64,000 nt of DNA from Streptococcus pasteurianus (GTDB taxonomy: Bacteria; Bacillota; Bacilli; Lactobacillales; Streptococcaceae), in contig NZ_CP039457.1 in assembly GCF_004843545.1 (NCBI RefSeq), forward strand, positions 1,888,501 to 1,952,500, written 5' to 3'. A model generated the notes under the pieces. That model worked only from the letters and a program-made list of their open reading frames with translations. It had not been told where the DNA came from and made no database searches. Positions 59,757-64,000 of the stretch are shown in pieces. The position numbers and the translations under genes are program-made. The number at the start of each line of letters is the position of its first letter. Within the stretch, counting starts at the first letter, position 1.

Positions 59757-59974
59757 TAAGCTCTTCCTCCTGAATGCCATCCAGCATTTCCGCCTGTTAG
59801 GCCATTCATTACTGAATTATTTGCAATCGTTGTAGCTGTTTGTGACCAATTCACCCAACATTTATTTGCATTACAGTATAATCCATTACCATAATAAATT
59901 GTCTTCCCACCTTCCACAGTAGAAAGTTCTGCATCCGTCATTACATCAAATTGGTCAAAAGTTTTTGTATTCAT
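59756..59974 (-). CDS. Pediocin-like class IIa bacteriocin precursor
   Basis: 72 aa from the start at 59974 (GGGAGG site). Leader of 23 residues ending TVEGG; mature 49 residues starting [11 protein letters not shown], with two cysteines bracketing NANK and a C-terminal [11 protein letters not shown]. It closely resembles ubericin A of S. uberis, as I recall it. Expected target: mannose PTS of Listeria and enterococci. Needs a C39 exporter, which is broken here. Confidence 0.94.
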   Translation of the reverse strand: MNTKTFDQFDVMTDAELSTVEGGKTIYYGNGLYCNANKCWVNWSQTATTIANNSVMNGLTGGNAGWHSGGRA

Positions 59975-60019
59975 TTGAATACCTCCCAATAATTTTTGTC
60001 ATCGCAACTGACAGATTTT

Positions 60020-60086
60020 AGTTTAACAGATTGTGCGGTTAATGCATGTCCAAGTCGTAATTTGTTGTTTTTATGTCGTAAATGGT
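60020..60086 (-). promoter_or_regulatory. BlpR-type box and promoter of the class IIa gene
   Basis: Box 60086-60047 (ACCATTTACGAC...ACGACTTGGACA), 21 bp, TAAACT (60025-60020). Confidence 0.8.
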
Positions 60087-60114
60087 AATTTTTTCATATT
60101 TTCATGATTTTTTG

Positions 60115-60154
60115 ACCGTTTGCGACCTATTTTTAACGTTTTATATTCATACTA
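60115..60154 (+). promoter_or_regulatory. Vestigial plus-strand BlpR-type half box
   Basis: ACCGTTTGCGACC matches the left repeat, but the right repeat has decayed to TATATTCATACT and no -10 or gene follows in this direction. A leftover of a duplicated divergent promoter. Confidence 0.6.
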
Positions 60155-60165
60155 TGTGACTATTT

Positions 60166-60838
60166 TTATTGACCAAAGAAAACAAAGGTAATAAGGTGCC
60201 AGCTCAGATAAATATTCCATGCCATATGAACAAGAATTGATGGGGAAATTGACCGTGTTTTTCTGAAAAGAAGGGCTAAAATCAAGCCGAAACAACATAT
60301 TTCTCAAATAAATCCAGTCTAAAACCATAGGAAAGCAAATGTGCAAATGAAAATAAAATAGCAGATAACAAGCAATCGAGGAAATACTTTGATTTTTCAA
60401 AAAAGCTAGTCATTAAAACGCCACGGTAAAGTAATTCTTCTAAGATTGGATCAACAACCAAGGGTTGTAAAGCCACCAAAAACTCCTGAGGTGAGTGACG
60501 GAAAAACACCAAATCAAAATCAGGATTAGCCCCAACAAATAAAAGTTTGCCATAGTAGGCGTATATCAACCAAAAAGCAAGCAGAGTTAGTAAATAATCC
60601 AAAGGTTTTAGCGACGTTATTTGAAACATTTCTGGTCTTATTCGTTTTAGGTAAATGACTATACTACAACAAAAAGAATGGTTAAACTATTAAGAACAAG
60701 ATAAAAATAATCTGTTGTTGATAAATCAAATTGCCAAAAAATAATACTCATTATTTCAGCAACACCAAATAGTTCGAAAACGATAAAAAATAAAGCTAAC
60801 AATTTTGGCACGAGCTTGGTTTTTAGTTTTTCTATCAT
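60166..60838 (-). pseudogene. CPBP intramembrane protease (BlpY/PncO-like), two frameshifts
   Basis: Start 60838 after AAAAGGAG. Frame 1 runs to about 60675 (VLNSLTILFVVV then TAG); frame 2 resumes with IVIYLKRIRPEMFQI and holds EELLYRG (motif 1) and FSFAHL (motif 2); near 60290 the frame shifts again to CFGLILALLF and HMAWN (motif 3), ending at 60166. All three catalytic motifs survive in the DNA but not in one frame. Such proteases often give immunity in blp loci. Confidence 0.85.
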
Positions 60839-61007
60839 AGATACTCCTTTTAAAAAAAGAAAGAAGCCAAGTAAGGTAGCTTAACTTCTTCCAGAATAAA
60901 TTATTATTTTTTACCGCGATTTTCTCTGCAAATATAAGGGAATGGGGTAATATGAATGGCATCTCTATTATGCTGCTTTAAACTGTAGTTTTAGATATAA
61001 ATGAGAA
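60839..61007. other. Short gap with possible terminator
   Basis: A weak minus-strand hairpin (GAAG-AAG / CTT-CTTC near 60868-60893) precedes a T run at 60851-60857; otherwise featureless AT-rich DNA. Confidence 0.35.
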
Positions 61008-61319
61008 TTATAGAGGATCCTCCTCAATAATTTGATAATGTTTATGAAATTGTTTTTTTGAAACAACACGATGGTTAGTAATATCTAAAAAATCTCCGAT
61101 ATACCCCACAGGATAAGAGGCGTAACCAGGATAACTCAATAAGCTAATTTTCAAATTAAATTTCATAGACGGATTTATTCCGCTCATAGAAATTATTAAT
61201 TTATTATCGTTCCATTTCAGATAATTTTGTTTAAAGGCTTGCTGAACCCATACTGGTTGAACATTCGTCTTACTTATTTCCCATACATCAGACAGACGAC
61301 CATTATATAATGCTTTCAT
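61008..61319 (-). CDS. Putative immunity-position protein resembling small phage proteins
   Basis: 103 aa, soluble, weak ribosome-binding site. Layout MKAL...VWEISK, PVWVQQAF, LKWNDNKLIIS, GYIGDFLDIT, VVSKKQFHKHYQIIEE recalls short phage proteins with a PGDYI-type motif followed by a V..K..F...Y tail. It lies 88 bp after a double-glycine peptide on the same strand, the usual place of an immunity gene. Resemblance is by eye; the role is inferred. Confidence 0.6.
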   Translation of the reverse strand: MKALYNGRLSDVWEISKTNVQPVWVQQAFKQNYLKWNDNKLIISMSGINPSMKFNLKISLLSYPGYASYPVGYIGDFLDITNHRVVSKKQFHKHYQIIEEDPL

Positions 61320-61407
61320 AATTTACATACCGTATTTCTTTTTTACTAAAAAAACTTCTAAATTATCTTTAAAATAACATTATTTAGAAATTTCTACAGA
61401 CAAATTA

Positions 61408-61638
61408 TCAACAAGCATTAGGTGTTCCTCCAGTTCCTCCAGGAGGGCAAGAACGAACAGAACCACGACGTGGATACTTTCCATTTAATTGATCTACCAC
61501 TTGACGAGGGTTAACAGGATGCGCAGCATTACCTATAGCACCCAATACATCTCCAATCCATTCCATGCCTCCACCTTCAACTTTAGCAAGTTCTGCGTCT
61601 GTCATTACATCAAATTGTTCAAAAGTTTTTATATTCAT
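61408..61638 (-). CDS. Unfamiliar double-glycine bacteriocin precursor
   Basis: 76 aa with AAGGAGG site. The 23-residue leader, starting [19 protein letters not shown] and ending VEGG, is nearly the leader of the class IIa gene. The mature 53 residues start GMEWIGDVLGAIGNAAHP and end in SCPPGGTGGTPNAC, with only two cysteines 12 apart at the C-terminus and basic KYPRRGSVR before. No YGNG motif and no GxxxG-rich two-peptide pattern. Not a family I recognise. BlpR-controlled. Confidence 0.82.
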   Translation of the reverse strand: MNIKTFEQFDVMTDAELAKVEGGGMEWIGDVLGAIGNAAHPVNPRQVVDQLNGKYPRRGSVRSCPPGGTGGTPNAC

Positions 61639-61687
61639 TTGAATACCTCCTTAAATTATTTTTTAGGGTTGTAACCTTTACAATCTT

Positions 61688-61754
61688 AGTATAATACTTT
61701 TTCGAAAAAATAAACGTCCAAGTCGTAATTTGTCATTTTTAGGTCGTAAATGGT
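61688..61754 (-). promoter_or_regulatory. BlpR-type box and promoter of the 61638 peptide gene
   Basis: Box 61754-61715 (ACCATTTACGAC...ACGACTTGGACG), 21 bp, TATACT (61693-61688). Confidence 0.82.
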
Positions 61755-61783
61755 AAAATTTTTTGTATTTTCATGATTTTTTG

Positions 61784-61850
61784 ACCGTTTGCGACCCATT
61801 TTTGACTTTTTACGACTTGGGCGTTTTTTAATCTTGTTTTATGGCACAAT
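61784..61850 (+). promoter_or_regulatory. BlpR-type box and promoter of the exporter operon
   Basis: Box 61784-61823 (ACCGTTTGCGAC...ACGACTTGGGCG), 21 bp, extended TGGCACAAT (-10 at 61845-61850). Divergent from the peptide promoter, 29 bp between boxes. Confidence 0.8.
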
Positions 61851-61882
61851 AGTTCTAGTTTCATTTTTAAAAGGGAAAGGTT

Positions 61883-63676
61883 ATGAGAAGATATAAATAT
61901 GTTAGTCAGATTGATTTGCGAGACTGTGGTGTGGCAGCTTTGGCATCAGTTGCCAAACATTATGGATCAGATTTCTCGTTGGCTCATTTGAGAGAATTAG
62001 CCAAAACAACTAAGGAAGGGACAACAGCATTAGGGATAGTTGAGGCAGCTAAAGCAATCGGCTTTGAAACACGCGCCATTCAGGCTAATATGGAACTGTT
62101 TGATATGGCTGATATTCCCTATCCTTTTATTGTTCATGTTAATAAAGAAGGCAAACTCCCGCATTACTATGTTATCTACAAAGCCAAAAAAGATTATCTT
62201 ATTATCGGTGCCCCTGATTCGAGCGTTGGGGTCACTAAAATGTCCAAAGCGCATTTTGCCAAAGAATGGACTGGGGTTGCTATCTTTTTAGCGCCTGCTC
62301 CGCATTATCAACCGCATAAAGATAAGAAAAATGGCTTAACAAGCTTTTTACCAATTATTTTCAAACAAAAGGTACTGCTAACTTATATCATTCTGGCAAG
62401 TTTGCTTGTGACCTTGATTAATATTGTTGGTTCTTACTATTTGCAAGGAATCTTAGACGATTATATTCCTAATCATTTGCAATCCACTCTTGGCATTGTC
62501 TCGGTTGGGTTGATTGTAACCTATATAATGCAACAAATTATGAGCTTTTCACAAAATTATTTACTTGTTGTGCTGAGCCAACGGTTAACGATTGACGTGA
62601 TTTTGTCTTATATTCGTCACATTTTTGAATTGCCCATGTCCTTTTTTGCCACAAGGCGGACAGGTGAAGTTATTTCACGTTTCACCGATGCTAACTCGAT
62701 TATTGATGCACTGGCATCAACGATTCTCTCTTTATTTTTAGATGTGAGTATTTTGTTTGTTGTCGGAAGTGTCTTAATTCTGCAAAATGCCAATCTTTTT
62801 TTCATCACCTTAATAGCATTGCCTATCTATGCTATTATTATTTTGGCTTTTATGAAGCCTTTTGAGCGAATGAATCACGATGTCATGCAAGCCAATTCTA
62901 TGGTTAGCTCTGCGATTATCGAAGATATCAATGGTATTGAAACGATTAAATCTTTGACTAGTGAGGAAGTCCGTTATCAAAATATTGACCGTGAATTTGT
63001 GGATTATTTGGATAAAAGTTTTACGCTTAGTAAGTATGAAGCTGTGCAAACGTCGTTAAAACAGGGAGCACAGCTGATTTTAAACGTCGTCATTCTCTGG
63101 TATGGTTCACATTTAGTCATGGCTGGGAACATTTCAGTAGGACAATTGATTACTTACAATACGCTTCTGTCATACTTTACAACGCCAATGGAAAATATTA
63201 TTAATCTGCAAACCAAACTACAATCTGCCAAAGTAGCTAACAATCGTCTCAACGAAGTTTACTTAGTGTCATCTGAATTTGATGGCAAACAACTCTTAAA
63301 TGACAGCCATTTTCTACAAGGAGATATTGTTTTTGATGATGTTTCTTATAAATATGGTTTTGGTCGTGACACGCTGAGTCATGTGAATTTACACATTAAG
63401 AAGGGTGAAAAAATTAGCCTAGTTGGTATCAGCGGTTCTGGTAAGACAACCTTAGCTAAAATGATTGTCAATTTTTACACACCTAACCATGGACAGATTA
63501 CCCTTGGTGGCTACGATTTAAAAACCATTGCTAAAAAAGCCATTCGCCAATACATTAATTACCTACCACAACAGTCTTACGTCTTTTCAGGGACGATTTT
63601 AGAAAATTTAACCTTGGGAGCACCTGACAATATCACGCAAGAAGAAATTTTGAAAGCTTGCGTCAGCAGGAATTGA
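61883..63676 (+). pseudogene. blpA: Bacteriocin ABC exporter BlpA, truncated by deletion
   Basis: 597 aa instead of about 715. C39 peptidase with Cys in QIDLRDCGVAAL (about C13) and His in LPHYYVIY; six membrane segments (about 160-430); nucleotide-binding domain with Walker A GISGSGKTT (about 515) and Q-loop YLPQQ. It ends LKACVSRN before the LSGGQ signature, Walker B and switch His, so it cannot hydrolyse ATP normally. From 63661 another frame reads BlpB, so an internal deletion joined the two genes. The peptidase and membrane parts look intact. Confidence 0.9.
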
Positions 63677-64000
63677 CACAAGCTGAAACACAACTTACGC
63701 AAATTACTCAAGAAAAAGAAAATTTGCAAGCGCAGCTTGACCAGACAAATCTCTCCAAAGCTGACACCGTTTTAAAAGCTAGTCAAAGTGGCATTTTACA
63801 TGTTTCTGATGAATTTGAAGGGCAAACGCTCTTGCCGCAAGGCAGTCAGATTGCAGAGATTTACCCAGATATTGCCAAAACACAGCAAGTCGCTATCCGC
63901 TATTACGTTGACTCCACTCATGTTAGTCAATTGAAAAAAGGACAGACTGTTCGCCTAACCCTTGAAAAAATTAGCAATCACGCCATTGTTATCACTGGCA
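63661..64000 (+). pseudogene. blpB: BlpB accessory (HlyD-like) protein, N-terminus deleted; runs off window
   Basis: In the +1 frame relative to blpA the sequence reads RQQELTQAETQLTQITQEKE (coiled coil) then ASQSGILHVSDEFEG, LPQGSQIAEIYPD and YYVDSTHVSQLKKGQTVRL, the lipoyl-like and beta-barrel parts of a bacteriocin export accessory protein. The N-terminal membrane helix and first half are absent and no start codon is present at the joint. Confidence 0.85.

Overview
The window looks like chromosomal DNA of a low-GC Streptococcus of the bovis/equinus complex, probably Streptococcus gallolyticus or a close relative. The reasons are a gltBD-glnRA nitrogen cluster, streptococcal-type pst/pnpRS, rpsL-rpsG-fusA and rpoY-rnjA neighbourhoods, and a double-glycine pheromone (55931-56068) whose mature part resembles, from memory, the gallocin-stimulating peptide of S. 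gallolyticus. The species call is inference.

Layout. 1-1527 is the 3' part of pepX. 1849-8178 is a minus-strand phosphate operon, pstS-pstC-pstA-pstB-phoU-pnpR-pnpS, with a tandem Pho-box-like promoter. 8365-20187 is an integrated mobile element of about 11.8 kb bounded by 80-bp near-perfect direct repeats and inserted in the 5' end of ebfC. It carries a tyrosine integrase, a DUF3173 excisionase-like protein, a Rep_trans/MobT-type initiator-relaxase, structured origin-like DNA, two lipoproteins, an unknown 530-aa protein, an XRE regulator and a three-gene operon (PD-(D/E)XK nuclease-like protein, winged-helix-type middle protein, zinc-hook SMC-like ATPase). That operon matches the ABC-three-component (ABC-3C) class of predicted anti-phage conflict systems. 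No type IV secretion or coupling-protein gene is present, so the element is best read as mobilizable rather than self-conjugative.

20173-52590 is conserved housekeeping DNA: a membrane MerR regulator, an exonuclease, a RocS-like protein, a flavoprotein with a possibly leaderless mRNA, zinc-independent rpsN under two AdcR boxes, ltaE with a divergent marR, azlCD, tsaD-rimI-tsaB, rpoY-rnjA, gltBD, glnRA with a GlnR box, pgk, gap, fusA, rpsG, rpsL, purR, yhaM-rmuC-thiN-rpe-rsgA, and two tRNA genes (Leu-CAG, Ser-CGA).

52680-64000 is a Blp-type class II bacteriocin locus. GSP-like peptide, BlpH (kinase), BlpR (LytTR regulator) and BlpS (LytTR only) form the quorum-sensing core. Eight 40-bp LytTR-type promoter boxes, each 21-22 bp upstream of a -10 hexamer, mark the regulon; a ninth copy is vestigial. 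Effectors are a pediocin-like (YGNGL) bacteriocin with its immunity gene and a second double-glycine peptide of unfamiliar type followed by a protein resembling small phage proteins. The locus is heavily rearranged: the exporter genes blpA and blpB are joined by a deletion that removes the C-terminal ATPase part of BlpA and the N-terminus of BlpB; a second kinase/regulator pair is degraded, with its regulator remnant fused to an immunity gene; a CPBP protease carries two frameshifts; a thioredoxin-like accessory protein is fused to a small membrane module. The likely outcome is a strain that still senses and is still immune but cannot export its own peptides unless another transporter serves.
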